Part shown: piece after piece, positions 1 to 10,142 of the stretch
How the letters are laid out: each line of letters begins with the position of its first letter
How positions within the stretch are numbered: the first letter of the stretch is position 1
NCBI GenBank assembly: GCA_006247105.1
Contig: CM016928.1
Location: 992,001 to 1,056,000 of the forward strand
DNA length: 64,000 nt
DNA from: Giardia muris
Lineage: Eukaryota; Fornicata; Diplomonadida; Hexamitidae
Reading direction: 5' to 3'
The notes under the pieces: generated by a model
Databases searched by the model: none
Seen by the model: only the letters and a program-made list of their open reading frames with translations
Told to the model about the DNA's origin: nothing
Position numbers and translations under genes: made by a program

Positions 1-3000
1 TTTTCAAGCTCCTGGCCGCGCTCCAGACGCTCCACTTCGACTCCTACGATTTCATCGAGGCTTTCGAGCGACAGCCAGCGGTTTCAGCGTCTTCAGTGTC
101 CTCAGTGCGAATCGCCTTTGACGTCGAACTGGCTCCACTGTACTTGAGTCTACCGGTCTTTCCGGAGCTCCCAGGAGGCCGGATGGGGGCACCATCTGCG
201 TGCTTCTCCTTCTGTATCTCCCGGCTGGCGCTGGGAACGGAGCGGCAAGGGCCCGTCTATACTCACACGCTCCTGCTCTCGGAGATGACGTTGGACCTCC
301 TTCTAGAGCGACTGAAACTGCGCCTCCTCACGTATCCCGCTATAGAGGCACTCAGTAGGCAGGTGTATGAGCGACTCTCAGCTCCCATCGTCGTCCTACA
401 AGAGGTCGCGGTGAGCTTGGAACTGGAGGCTCCGTTGCGCCTGGACATCACAGTCGACGTTCTTTCGCATCTTTTGTACCTCGTCGGGGACGAGGGGAGC
501 ATCGGTTACTCCGTCGTCGACGACCTCGAACTCGAGGCGTTGGAGAGGCTGCGTCAACGCTTACGGGAGACGTTAAACGGCCTTCAGGAGGCAACCGCTG
601 AGCAGTTGCACCGCGAAGCCGGCCGCGAGTTCTCCTCTCTTCTGGCATTGAACCTGTCGTTGGTCGACTGCAGAGGGATCGGCAGCCCAGAGATCGGAGA
701 CCTGATCCTTGACGACATCGAACAAGAGCTATGTAGAGACGACCAGGATTGGAACGCGGCAGCCCAACCGCTGGTCCCCGTAAAGGCTTCAATCAGCCTC
801 GTCGCCTCCATCACCGAGCTTTCCGTCACCCTGCGGACGTCCTCTCAGCCTCTTGGGGCGGAAGGGACGGAACCGCCCGTCGTCGTTCTGCGCCTCCATG
901 CGCTTCGGGGAGCATTAGAGAATGGCGAGGACCTTCAGTTCTCGCTCTCCGTGGGAGCGGTGATCGGGACGACCCGTCTCGAGCGCTCATTCTTCGAGGC
1001 GCATGGGTTTCTGCTTACCGCCTCGCGTAGTAGCGCAGACGCCGAGCTGGTTGCACGCTGCCATTACGGGTTGCAGGTGCAATTGATTCTGTCGATGGAG
1101 CTCATCTCGGACGTCCTGACGGTCCTGGCGGCCCTGCCGACCCGAAATCGCGAGGCGCTTCTCCGTCACCAGAGGCTTAGCGAACTGTACGCTGAGGTGG
1201 TACAGCAGAACGCTCGAATCATCCTGTTGGAGTCGTTGGAGCACGGACGTGCCATGTCGCGTCTCTCCGCGCTCTACCCGGGCGATGAGCGCGTCACTGC
1301 CCCAGCCGAGACAAATCGCATACTTCTCGTCGTGGAGGGAGTCGGTTTGGCCGTCGAGTTGCCAGTCGGCGAGGTAGCACTGAGTCCTGAGACGAGGCTA
1401 TCAACGACAACGACAGCGACGACGCCAAGCGGCTCAAGCGTCAAGAGCCAGTATCGCAACGTCTCGATGGACTCGGATGATGGCTCGAATACCTCTCCGA
1501 GGCTCGCCTTTTGCGGGACGGAGCGTTTGGCCATCTCTCTGACTCTCTCTGTTTCCTTTTCACGACAGCAGAGCCTTACATACGTCAGAAATAAGGCCTA
1601 TCGGACCGTAGAGGAGCTGTGTCGACGGCAGCAGATGACGATTTCCGGCCTGCTACAAAGCTTCGCCGTCATCTGCAATCACGGAACGAGTTCTACGGCT
1701 CTATTTGACTCCACAAACCTTTCGTTGTCGTACCGGGCATCAGTGCTTGAAGAACAGGATGGAGGCGTTATCGACCCGGTCCTTTTGAGGACTGAGAAGG
1801 CCGTGGGAGAGCTGAGCGTCCCAGACGCCATTTCAATGGCAATTGACCCACTGACCTTGCGAATACTGCTCGGAACGAAGGACGCGATCGTCGAGGCGAT
1901 CCCTGCAGCGTTTCTGGAGCGCGCACGTATCGTGACGGCACAGGAACTGGACAGGCTCAAGCAGCTTTCGCAAGCCTTCCTCCATGGGGGTGCGACAGCG
2001 TTGAATTCCTCTTCTGAGGCCGCCATCGTGTCGGAGAAGACCTGCGTCGAGCTTTTCATTCTACGAGGGACTCTTCTGCCAATCCAACGGGCCTCGTCCC
2101 TGCTTTCACTGACCTTAACCGCACCGCAGAGACTGAGTCTGAACGTCAACGGTGGGGTGGACGAGGGCCTATCGCCACTGGTCATCTACCTTTCTGGGGT
2201 CAGCGGGACATATCGCAATTGGAAGCCGGCGTCAAGGCAGTCAAACCTGGAAGGAGTCTGCCAGAAAGCCTCACTGCAAGTCTGGCTGGGAAGCAACGTC
2301 GTCAACCCACAACGGAAGGAATATGACGCCCTTCTGCGCCCCGTACGTGTCAATCTCGTCCTGAGGCAGTACGACACCACCGCAGAGCAGAAGTCGGCTA
2401 CAAAAGAGGAGGTCATAGTGGAGTTCACCATCGGAGAGGTCGTCGAGCTTTTCCTCACGGTTCCCGCGGGGGCAGAGATTCTGAAGCTCCTGTCAACCTT
2501 CTCGGCGGAGCTGTCGTCGTTGCAGCAGCACAGGTGCGCTGACCCCGCACGCAATCGTCTATGCGACCTGCTACGAGAACAAGCGGCAGAGGACCCGACC
2601 GTGGCAAGCAGCGGGGTGTACCGTTCGTGGCTTTCGCAGAAGACGACGAGGTCGGGATTGAGACTGGGACAGCAGATCACCCTTTCAGACACTACGGGTG
2701 CGGTCCAACGTGTCAGCGTCTTTCACGATGCCGCAGAGTGCCAAGTGTTCGTTCCGAAGCCCGGGATCTTCCAGGTTTCAGTCCCGGCGGGGACGCCACT
2801 CACCACGAGCCTCTGGCTCAGCCTTCACGTCGACGGATTGCAGTCACTCTTCAGTATCCCACTGGAAACCATCGTTTATGCAGACCTGTACGAGCTGGAT
2901 GCATTGGGGATCTATTTAGCTCCCGTGCGAGCGGAAGGAGCCGTCTCGGTTCATATCCACGTCTTCAGTCCAGTTGTCGTCGTCAATTACACATCACACT

Positions 3001-6000
3001 CGTTCCTGATCGGAGTGACTCCACGACCCCAGCATGTCCTCCCACCGCACGAGTGCTACTCGGCCTCCGACGCCTGCGAGGACCTGCACCTGCTGCACCA
3101 AGAAGAAGAGGAGGCGACGGAGCCGCTGTGTCTCGGGAGATTCCTCCCCACTGCCTCGCTTACCGCCGCTCACGGTCTTGAGAGCACGATCGTTGCGCCC
3201 GGGTACTCCAACCTCCGCGTGGTCGCGTGCGGGACCGAGGCGCGGGGCCTCAGCGTCCGTGTCCTGCAGCTACTACCAAGCTACGAGGTCGCTAACAACT
3301 GCCCGGGGCGCATCTCCGTAGTCTTGGCGGAGGGGGGAGAAGAGGGGAGGGAGGAGGCGCTGGACTTCCTCCCCGGTGAGGTGCGGTCCGTTCGCCACAC
3401 CGGAAGAGACGTTGTGCTGAAGCGAGTTATGTGCGAGCACCTGCTCGGAGAGGCTGGGACGCTGGAATCGATAGCTGAGACGCGCCTCCTCGCCGAGAAA
3501 GAACCTGCTGGGGGGATGTTCTTCATCCCCCTCAGGTGCGAGGGTGAGAAAGGCAGGGAGGAGAAAGGCGCGCCGCGGGAACTCTGCTGCTGCTTCGAGG
3601 AGGCGGTCGTCCGGAAGGAGGCACACTTCAACAAGGCACTCCTGGCCGACGTTATCCCCCCGGTCTCCCTCCAACTCTCACTGAGCGTCCCAGCCGTCCT
3701 AGAGAACCGCCTGAGCGCGCGGGTGCAACTCGCGATCGTCCGGGTCGACGGGCTGGCGAGGCCGCCGCTCTCGGGCTTCGTGGCATACGGACGTTGCGGG
3801 GTTGTCTGGTGCACACCCCGAGACGCGCTGAAGGTGGTCTTGCGCGCGGCAGCGGAGATGGAGGAGTACCCGTACCATAAGGCGGGTCCCTTCAGGCTCC
3901 CATTGCCGGGGACCAGGATCGCCCTCGCTTGGCGGTCCCGCCGGAAGCCCGACGTGACGAAGTTCGCGGTGGTGCATTCGCGTCTCTGCACGGGTGGAGC
4001 GACGCTCCACCTCGTCATCGAGCCAGCGCTTGTCCTGAGCAATGGGCTCCGCCGCCCCGTTACCGTACTGCTCCTCGGGGAGAGGGAGGGGACCTCCCCA
4101 CTGTCTCAGAGCCTCGGGCCTGGGGAGCGCGTTGAGGTCTCGGCGCTCCCGGGGGCGGCCTTGGAGCTGGAGAGATACAGTCTCTGCGCCAGTAGGATAG
4201 AGGATGCGCGTCCGTTGACGTTGGGGGTACACACCCTGGCGCTCCCTGACGGCGCTTGTGTCATGTCCGTCGTCCAGGAGAACCACCGTCTCGAAGTGCG
4301 TCTGTTACCGACAACTGCAGACCTACGACAAGCTGCTCGGATCATCAACGAGACCGACTTGAATTTCCGCTTCCAGGCGGACGGAGATGTCGTCCGGATC
4401 GTCGGGCATGGCGAAGGGGCATTTCCGTTGGGCGACGAGCCTGTCAGCCTCCACCTAGGAGGGAATGAGAAGTACGTATGCAAGGTGCGTTTACCTCTGC
4501 TAGAGGTGCCACAGCGGTTCCAAAGTGGTCGCCGACCTCGGCGCTCTTTTGTGTTCTGCTCGTCCCTTGTCGACGGGCGCCTCAATTGCGTCGTCAGAGA
4601 GGAGCGGAGGGGCCGAAAGGGGCCGAAGGAGCAAAAGGAGATGATGATTGCTGCGGAGGGTGCAACGGAGGGTGCGGCATCCGACCCCAAAGGCATCATC
4701 AGCGGCCTGGTGCGCGTCGCGGGGGTGGACGTCGCCGTTCTCGAGACCGAGGACGTGTACCACCGCCGCGAAGTTTTCCGATTGCACGTCGGAGGGATCC
4801 GCGCCGATGGGCGCGTCACGTCCGCGGCGTACTCCGTCGATTTCGGGCTGGAGACGTTGATCCTGCGGCACTTCCACGCGGATGCGCGATACCCCGTAGT
4901 CTTGCGCTGGAAGCCTCTGAAGCAGTCACAACATACTACCGCCTGCCTCGAGGTTCAGGCGGAAATCCACACGGACACGCGGATTCTGCGGCTGGAGCGG
5001 CTCAGAGTCGTTCCGGGGACGCTCCACGTCAGCCTGGACCAGGCGCTCGTCGAGACTTGCGTCAGACTCTTCCAGTCGGGAACGTTGATCACCGCGTACT
5101 TTGTGCAGCGTCCGGACGACTGGCGCGAGCTGCTGTCGCTCCTGCGCGCGCTCGCGACGAGGAACGAGGAGACTGCGCGAAGGGTCGTGGAGGCGCTGTC
5201 CGTCTATCACTTCACGCAGCAGTCGCAAGCGCAGCCGTCAACGGAGTCCACGAAGGCGATGGGACAGACTGGCCGGTACATCTATCTCGGGGCGTTCCAC
5301 CTGGGACGCGCACGGCTGCGCTTGAGCGTCAACTTGACGAGCCTTCCGTTCCGAGGGAACCCGTTCGTCATGGCTCTGACACGCCTGGGTGCTGTCCTCT
5401 TCAGCGTGGAGCGCGCCAGGCTCGGGCTTGCGCCCTTCGAGGTCCGTGGGGAGCTTCTGCACACGAGCCGACTGCGGGAGCGGCTAGTGCGGGCATATGC
5501 GCGCGCGTCGGCGCTGGGAGCGGCGCCGGCCGTCTTGTTGGCGAGGCCGGCGTTCACGCACTTCTCGGAGAGCTTCAAGAAGCCCGGGAGGGAGGACGTC
5601 GGAAGGCTGGAGAACTTCTTCGCGCATAACGCGGCCGGGGTGGCGGGGGTCGTCCAGATGCCTTTGGAGGGCCTCGGGCGGCTCCTGGACGCTGGGAGCA
5701 TGGATAAGAAGCTGTCGGAGAGGCGGGCGGAGACTCTGAGAGGGTCGAGGCGGAGCGCACGCGAGGCGGGGCGTAACGCCTTCGTAGACTTTGCCACTGA
5801 CGTCTGGAGCGGCATTCGAGGAGTCGTCTCGAAGCCACGAAAGGGATTACAGGCGCACGGAACGTCCGGCTTCTTCCTGGGACTTGGCCAAGGCCTCAGC
5901 GGCGTGATTCTCAAGACCCTATTGGGCCTCAACGACCTTCTGCTCCATCTGGTCCTGGGCGTCGGTGGACGGGCGGAAAGAAGAACGGCAGCCCCGATCT

Positions 6001-6119
6001 CTCGCGATGAGAGAGAAGGCCGCCTGTTCCTTGGCCCGATCGGAGAGCGGGAGCAGGAGCGCTCGGAGCCAACCGCGTCGTCATCGTCGTCAGAGATGAG
6101 CGCGACGAGCGACGATTGA
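1..6119 (+). CDS. VPS13: VPS13 family lipid-transfer protein, 5' truncated by window
   Basis: The reading frame is open from base 3, so the gene begins upstream; the first in-frame candidate start (GTG at 96) is not a convincing start. At least 2000 residues are present. The last ~200 residues carry the VPS13 C-terminal signature: a repeated pattern of F/G-rich helices such as ENFFAHNAAGVAGVV, GIRGVVSKPRKGLQAHG and GFFLGLGQGLSGVI. A central region with VVVNYTSHSFLIGVTPR resembles the VPS13 adaptor-binding (SHR-BD) beta repeats. VPS13 proteins are rod-shaped channels that move phospholipids between membranes at contact sites. The N-terminal chorein domain would lie outside the window. The gene ends in a Ser-rich acidic tail, with AGTGAAT a few bases after the TGA stop. 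Confidence 0.8.
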   Translation, partial: FKLLAALQTLHFDSYDFIEAFERQPAVSASSVSSVRIAFDVELAPLYLSLPVFPELPGGRMGAPSACFSFCISRLALGTERQGPVYTHTLLLSEMTLDLLLERLKLRLLTYPAIEALSRQVYERLSAPIVVLQEVAVSLELEAPLRLDITVDVLSHLLYLVGDEGSIGYSVVDDLELEALERLRQRLRETLNGLQEATAEQLHREAGREFSSLLALNLSLVDCRGIGSPEIGDLILDDIEQELCRDDQDWNAAAQPLVPVKASISLVASITELSVTLRTSSQPLGAEGTEPPVVVLRLHALRGALENGEDLQFSLSVGAVIGTTRLERSFFEAHGFLLTASRSSADAELVARCHYGLQVQLILSMELISDVLTVLAALPTRNREALLRHQRLSELYAEVVQQNARIILLESLEHGRAMSRLSALYPGDERVTAPAETNRILLVVEGVGLAVELPVGEVALSPETRLSTTTTATTPSGSSVKSQYRNVSMDSDDGSNTSPRLAFCGTERLAISLTLSVSFSRQQSLTYVRNKAYRTVEELCRRQQMTISGLLQSFAVICNHGTSSTALFDSTNLSLSYRASVLEEQDGGVIDPVLLRTEKAVGELSVPDAISMAIDPLTLRILLGTKDAIVEAIPAAFLERARIVTAQELDRLKQLSQAFLHGGATALNSSSEAAIVSEKTCVELFILRGTLLPIQRASSLLSLTLTAPQRLSLNVNGGVDEGLSPLVIYLSGVSGTYRNWKPASRQSNLEGVCQKASLQVWLGSNVVNPQRKEYDALLRPVRVNLVLRQYDTTAEQKSATKEEVIVEFTIGEVVELFLTVPAGAEILKLLSTFSAELSSLQQHRCADPARNRLCDLLREQAAEDPTVASSGVYRSWLSQKTTRSGLRLGQQITLSDTTGAVQRVSVFHDAAECQVFVPKPGIFQVSVPAGTPLTTSLWLSLHVDGLQSLFSIPLETIVYADLYELDALGIYLAPVRAEGAVSVHIHVFSPVVVVNYTSHSFLIGVTPRPQHVLPPHECYSASDACEDLHLLHQEEEEATEPLCLGRFLPTASLTAAHGLESTIVAPGYSNLRVVACGTEARGLSVRVLQLLPSYEVANNCPGRISVVLAEGGEEGREEALDFLPGEVRSVRHTGRDVVLKRVMCEHLLGEAGTLESIAETRLLAEKEPAGGMFFIPLRCEGEKGREEKGAPRELCCCFEEAVVRKEAHFNKALLADVIPPVSLQLSLSVPAVLENRLSARVQLAIVRVDGLARPPLSGFVAYGRCGVVWCTPRDALKVVLRAAAEMEEYPYHKAGPFRLPLPGTRIALAWRSRRKPDVTKFAVVHSRLCTGGATLHLVIEPALVLSNGLRRPVTVLLLGEREGTSPLSQSLGPGERVEVSALPGAALELERYSLCASRIEDARPLTLGVHTLALPDGACVMSVVQENHRLEVRLLPTTADLRQAARIINETDLNFRFQADGDVVRIVGHGEGAFPLGDEPVSLHLGGNEKYVCKVRLPLLEVPQRFQSGRRPRRSFVFCSSLVDGRLNCVVREERRGRKGPKEQKEMMIAAEGATEGAASDPKGIISGLVRVAGVDVAVLETEDVYHRREVFRLHVGGIRADGRVTSAAYSVDFGLETLILRHFHADARYPVVLRWKPLKQSQHTTACLEVQAEIHTDTRILRLERLRVVPGTLHVSLDQALVETCVRLFQSGTLITAYFVQRPDDWRELLSLLRALATRNEETARRVVEALSVYHFTQQSQAQPSTESTKAMGQTGRYIYLGAFHLGRARLRLSVNLTSLPFRGNPFVMALTRLGAVLFSVERARLGLAPFEVRGELLHTSRLRERLVRAYARASALGAAPAVLLARPAFTHFSESFKKPGREDVGRLENFFAHNAAGVAGVVQMPLEGLGRLLDAGSMDKKLSERRAETLRGSRRSAREAGRNAFVDFATDVWSGIRGVVSKPRKGLQAHGTSGFFLGLGQGLSGVILKTLLGLNDLLLHLVLGVGGRAERRTAAPISRDEREGRLFLGPIGEREQERSEPTASSSSSEMSATSDD

Positions 6120-6123
6120 GCAA

Positions 6124-6130
6124 AGTGAAT
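6124..6130 (+). terminator. poly(A) signal AGTGAAT of the VPS13 gene
   Basis: AGTGAAT lies 5 bases after the VPS13 stop and matches the Giardia AGTRAAY polyadenylation signal. A second AGTGAAC follows in the same 40-bp spacer. Confidence 0.5.
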
Positions 6131-6160
6131 GCGAATGTGAAGTGAACGGGAGCGGAAAAG

Positions 6161-6574
6161 ATGAAGTCGTTCGACGAGCTGCGACCGATCACGGACAAGG
6201 CGGAGATCTGGCCGGACTGGACGCCCTGGCGGCGCCTTCCGCCGCTCACTCAGCCGCGCCCGTTGAGGGGCGAAGAGAAGGCGGCACTGTTGCACGAACT
6301 GACGCTCGCGCAGAAGAGGGCTCCGGGCGACTCCGAGTTTCTCGCGCACGGGGCGTTGCCGCCGGCGCTACTGGAGCTGTACAACTGCTACGAGCCCCGG
6401 ATCAATGGGAAGCAGGGGTGTACGGCCTTGAAGCCGTCGTTTTCGGCCCGCTCGGGACTGAGAGATGGAAGAGAGGGCTCGGGGGTGGCGCCGAGGCCTC
6501 AGGAGGCCCAAGTGCATGTCAACAAGCCAGGTTTCCAGCCGCTCTCGGCACGGTTGTCGAGGTGCTCAAAATGA
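6161..6574 (+). CDS. hypothetical protein, possibly the 5' part of a broken gene
   Basis: A 137-codon ORF starts at ATG 6161 after an A-rich tract (gaaaag). The first ~85 residues (for example AEIWPDWTPWRRLPPLTQP) look like real protein. After about base 6415 the composition degrades to Arg/Gly/Ser-rich, and the frame closes at TGA 6572-6574. The next ORF (6578-7303) is in the same frame, only three bases further. The middle stretch reads more protein-like in the frame of 6142-6798. I do not recognise a family. It may be a short gene, or the first part of a gene carrying two compensating frameshifts or an intron. Confidence 0.35.
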   Translation: MKSFDELRPITDKAEIWPDWTPWRRLPPLTQPRPLRGEEKAALLHELTLAQKRAPGDSEFLAHGALPPALLELYNCYEPRINGKQGCTALKPSFSARSGLRDGREGSGVAPRPQEAQVHVNKPGFQPLSARLSRCSK

Positions 6575-6577
6575 GGA

Positions 6578-7303
6578 ATGTTCGTCCCGACTCCGATCCG
6601 GATGCGCCCGTGCACGCGTCTCGACGCGAGTGCGTTCCGGCGGGAGGGAGAGGCCCGGACGGGCCATCTCAGCGTCGGGCGAGTCTATCGCCAGTACTTC
6701 GTCGAGAACGGGATCCCGGTCGAGGTCAGACGCGCGCGCGTCTGGGCGACGTTTTTTGCCCGCCGCCGTTCTTCGACGCCGCCCCGACTCATCGTTGAGG
6801 CAAACAAGGCATACCACGTCGTCGGGGCCGGGAGGCTGACGCGACCGCCTTGTCCCTTGCCAGAAGAAGAGCAGGTGAAAAAGCAGGGGCAGAAGAAGGA
6901 AGAGAAGGAAAGCCGGAAGGCGAAGAGAGGAGGGGCAACGGCGCTGATGGCGAGTCGACCCGACCTGGAAGTTCGACGGTTACCGAAGTCGGAGATTACG
7001 ACGAGGCGTCCGGAGCGGCGCTCGGAAAGGAGTGCGAAGAGGACGACGACGCCCGAACGGAGGGGGAGAAGACGGTTTTCAGACGCAAATGACTGGCCGG
7101 GGTCGACGGGGCTTCGAAACGTCCATTTCCTTTCGTCGACGGACATCGAGACGATCTCGTCGACGTCATTGTCGAATGATGGCACGCCCCCCGTCCTCGA
7201 CGTCTCCCCGAGGCTGCCGGCACCCTTCCAGAGGCCGAACCTGCTTCGGAAGTACATGCTGGGCGAAGGGAGAAAATCTCCTCTCCGCGCCCGTAGCCAG
7301 TGA
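6578..7303 (+). CDS. hypothetical basic protein, possibly the 3' part of a broken gene
   Basis: A 241-codon ORF in the same frame as the preceding one, separated from it by one in-frame TGA. It contains a plausible folded segment around residues 28-80 (HLSVGRVYRQYFVENGIPVE), a Lys/Arg/Glu-rich middle, and a Ser/Pro-rich C-terminus. The stop TGA (7301-7303) directly abuts the ATG of the ankyrin-kinase gene. No family was recognised. GC richness leaves all frames open here, so coding status is uncertain. Confidence 0.4.
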   Translation: MFVPTPIRMRPCTRLDASAFRREGEARTGHLSVGRVYRQYFVENGIPVEVRRARVWATFFARRRSSTPPRLIVEANKAYHVVGAGRLTRPPCPLPEEEQVKKQGQKKEEKESRKAKRGGATALMASRPDLEVRRLPKSEITTRRPERRSERSAKRTTTPERRGRRRFSDANDWPGSTGLRNVHFLSSTDIETISSTSLSNDGTPPVLDVSPRLPAPFQRPNLLRKYMLGEGRKSPLRARSQ

Positions 7304-10135
7304 ATGACCGAGACCGCGTTGATGCGGGCAGCGATGCGGGGGGACGCGGAAGGCATCATCGCGAACGTCGGGGAGCTGGGCGAGCGGGACGGCAGCGGGA
7401 CAACCGCCCTGATGTACGCCGCGTTCTACGGACACGTCGAGTGCCTTGAGTACATCGTCGGGAACGAGGCCCGCCTCCAGGATCGCTGGGGGAAGACGGC
7501 GCTGATGTACGCGGCCGCCTACGGGCGTGCCCGCTGCGTCGAGCTCCTGCGCGCAGAGGCGGGCCTTCGGACCGAGAGGGAGTCAGACTGGGCGCTGAAC
7601 GGGCGGAACCTCCGTTTCGAGCCCGCGACGACCGCTCTGATGCTCGCCGCCGCCGGAGGCCACGCCCGCTGTCTACCTCTCCTCATCTCCGAGGAGGCTG
7701 GCATGCGAAACCATAGTGGCGAAACCGCCCTGATCCAGGCGGTCATCTCCGACAAGCTGGAATGCGTCCAGGTTCTCAGCGAGCACGAAACGAAGCTTCG
7801 AACGAAGGCTGGAGAGACCGCTTTGATGTACGCGGCGAAGCTTGGCCGTCTTGATTGCGCCCGTCTCTTATTGGCAGAGGCGGGCTTGCGAAACGAGGAG
7901 AACGGAAGTTCTGGGACGACGGCGTTGATGCTTGCGGCTCGGATGGGCTTCAAAGACATTGTCAAACTGCTGAAACCTTTCGAGGGCGACCTACTGGATC
8001 TGGAGGGCCATCCGCCTCGCTGGTACGCCCTGAAAGGCGGCCACGTTGACGTCGTACGCCTCTTAGACGGCGAGGGGGAGCAGGAGCGAGAGGAGCCGTC
8101 CCAGAGCGGCTCGACGGCCGTCTTCCAGCCCTTTCAACCGTTCCAGCCCTTTCAACAGCAGCATGATGCGTCCCCAGTCACGCCCGGCTATTCTCCCTTC
8201 TCGACGCCGCCGCCGACGCAGGCCCGGGTGGAGCCGAAGCGGTCATCGCCGATCCACAAGGGGAGTACGGTTGTCCGACCCTCGTGCATCGAACCGGAGG
8301 ACGTCACGGAGATCTCGATCAACGTCCCGCCCGCTCCGTCCTCCGTCCACCTTCTCCTGCTGCAGAAGGAGAACGACGGGCTCCACGAGAAGCTGTCAGA
8401 GGCGTGTGGGACGGTCGCCCGCCTCGAGGCGGAGCTCGCAGACGCCCGGAAGCACTCCGTCCGCGAGCCTGAGTACAGGCGCCTGGTGGAACACAAGAAT
8501 AGCCTCGCGGCCACTGTCCACAAGCTCGAGACAGACGTCCGCCACAGGGAGGCGGGGCTGCGGAAGGCGCAGGAGCGCACAAGAGAAGCTGAAAGGCGCC
8601 TTCACACCCTCGCGGCCGAGCTGGACGCCCTCCGTGGGAGCACCGTCGACCTTTCCGTCTATGACGACCTCCTCGCCGCCTATCAGAGCCTTGAGCAGGA
8701 CCTGCACGCCCTCACCCAGAGGCACGACGAGCTTGTCGGCGCCCTCCAATCCTCCCTCATCGCCAAGGACACGGAGCTTCGTCTCACCCGTGAGCGTCTC
8801 GATGTCCTTGTGAGCAAAGAGAAGAGCCTACAACGTCAGCTCGCAGATCTCGAAGCCGAACTCGCCACAGCGAAGATGAAAGCACCAGAGGAGGACGGCC
8901 GTGTGGCCCATCTTCAAAGCCTGTTACGTGACAAGGATGAGACGATCTCCAGGCTCGAAGGCGATGTTTCCACGGCACAGGAGCAACTCACAAGCCTTTT
9001 GGCTCTCGCGGACGCCCAAAGCGCCCTTCAAGCTAGGCTTGCTAAGCTCGACGACGAGAACCGTTCATTACGTGCTCAGTTGGCACGGACGTCTCGGGAC
9101 GACAGCGAGGACAGTGAGAACAACGAGGACAAGCGGAACGACCGCCGCTCGTCAACGCCGTCCCAGGCGTCCTTGCAGGCGCCGACGGTGCGTGGGACGC
9201 GCGAGGGCGACTCGGAACGCGTTGAGGCGCAGAGCGGTGGATTTGCAGGCTCGTTGACTGGGTCTTTGAGCGCCTCTTTGAGCGCACCCATGAGCGTCTC
9301 GTTGCCCGCGGCACTGAGCTTCTACAAGCTCGTCTGCTCCCTACCCGCGCAGAAGGGCGTCGAGGCGTTTCTGGCGACGGAAGACAACGGGACCGCGGTG
9401 GCTGTCCAGAGGATCGGATTCCACAGGCTGAGCGGTGCGGAGAAGAAAGCGTTGAAGGCGGAGCTTCTCCGCGCTGAGCGGACACGCTACAGCGGGCTTC
9501 TGAGCTGCCAACGAGGCGTCGTCGAGGACGGGGCCACGAAAGCCTTCTTTGTGGTCACACAGCCCTATCGACGGACGCTTGCGACGGCAATTGAGGAGCG
9601 GAGGACGACGCAGACGCCTTTCACGGACGCGGAGGTTCTGAGGATCGCGGGGGAGTTGGCGCGCGCTCTGCGCTACTTGCACAGCGAGAAGCAGGTGACG
9701 AACGGACTGCAGCCGCAGAACATCGTGATAGGAGATGGTGGGGAGGGCGGAGAGGACGAGTATCGCCTCAACGCCTTCGGGCTCGGGCACGTCTTCGGCC
9801 GGAGCGTGCGCCTGGGGCTAGTGGACGACTACGCTGCGTACTGGGCGCCGGAGCAGCTCGAGAACGAGCGGCGGCACACGGAGCGGGCGGACATGTGGGC
9901 CTTGGGGGTCGTCCTCGCAGAGATGTGCCTCCTGCGGCGTCCCTTTGCGGCCGTTGGGACTGGCGGACTGAAGGAGTACGAGCGTACCGTCGTTAGGAGC
10001 CTCCCAATTCAGCTCGAAGCCCGTTCGGATGCCCTCGTCGACATCGTCACGAGGCTGCTCGTCGTGAACCCCGGCGAGCGGCCGACGGCCGCAATGCTGT
10101 GCGCTCTGTTGGAGCCGGCGAGGGGGGCCGATTGA
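7304..10135 (+). CDS. ankyrin repeat - coiled coil - NEK-like pseudokinase
   Basis: The 943-residue protein has three parts. Residues 1-260 are about eight ankyrin repeats with the TALMYAA signature of Giardia 21.1 proteins. Residues 273-284 are an FQP-repeat linker, and ~345-590 are a long charged coiled coil. Residues ~670-940 form a protein-kinase fold that appears catalytically dead. The VAIK lysine is Gln (AVAVQRI, ~residue 700), the HRD region reads TNGLQPQNIVI (~798), and DFG reads AFG (~823). The activation segment (YWAPEQLEN) and the helix F motif (DMWALGVVLAEM) remain, which supports a kinase ancestry. Giardia has a greatly expanded ankyrin-containing NEK family with many inactive members, so a scaffold role is the likeliest inference. 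ATG 7304 directly follows the upstream stop. Confidence 0.85.
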   Translation: MTETALMRAAMRGDAEGIIANVGELGERDGSGTTALMYAAFYGHVECLEYIVGNEARLQDRWGKTALMYAAAYGRARCVELLRAEAGLRTERESDWALNGRNLRFEPATTALMLAAAGGHARCLPLLISEEAGMRNHSGETALIQAVISDKLECVQVLSEHETKLRTKAGETALMYAAKLGRLDCARLLLAEAGLRNEENGSSGTTALMLAARMGFKDIVKLLKPFEGDLLDLEGHPPRWYALKGGHVDVVRLLDGEGEQEREEPSQSGSTAVFQPFQPFQPFQQQHDASPVTPGYSPFSTPPPTQARVEPKRSSPIHKGSTVVRPSCIEPEDVTEISINVPPAPSSVHLLLLQKENDGLHEKLSEACGTVARLEAELADARKHSVREPEYRRLVEHKNSLAATVHKLETDVRHREAGLRKAQERTREAERRLHTLAAELDALRGSTVDLSVYDDLLAAYQSLEQDLHALTQRHDELVGALQSSLIAKDTELRLTRERLDVLVSKEKSLQRQLADLEAELATAKMKAPEEDGRVAHLQSLLRDKDETISRLEGDVSTAQEQLTSLLALADAQSALQARLAKLDDENRSLRAQLARTSRDDSEDSENNEDKRNDRRSSTPSQASLQAPTVRGTREGDSERVEAQSGGFAGSLTGSLSASLSAPMSVSLPAALSFYKLVCSLPAQKGVEAFLATEDNGTAVAVQRIGFHRLSGAEKKALKAELLRAERTRYSGLLSCQRGVVEDGATKAFFVVTQPYRRTLATAIEERRTTQTPFTDAEVLRIAGELARALRYLHSEKQVTNGLQPQNIVIGDGGEGGEDEYRLNAFGLGHVFGRSVRLGLVDDYAAYWAPEQLENERRHTERADMWALGVVLAEMCLLRRPFAAVGTGGLKEYERTVVRSLPIQLEARSDALVDIVTRLLVVNPGERPTAAMLCALLEPARGAD
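8123..8156 (+). repeat. 18-bp-period direct repeat encoding FQPFQP
   Basis: Two perfect 16-nt copies (TTCCAGCCCTTTCAAC) at 8123-8138 and 8141-8156 encode an FQP-repeat linker between the ankyrin repeats and the coiled coil of the pseudokinase. Confidence 0.8.
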
Positions 10136-10142
10136 GCAGAGA

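Noticed and set aside
5282..6349. 355-codon minus-strand ORF opposite the VPS13 3' end
   Set aside because: Arg/Ser/Pro-rich composition, no domain, fully antisense to a well supported gene.
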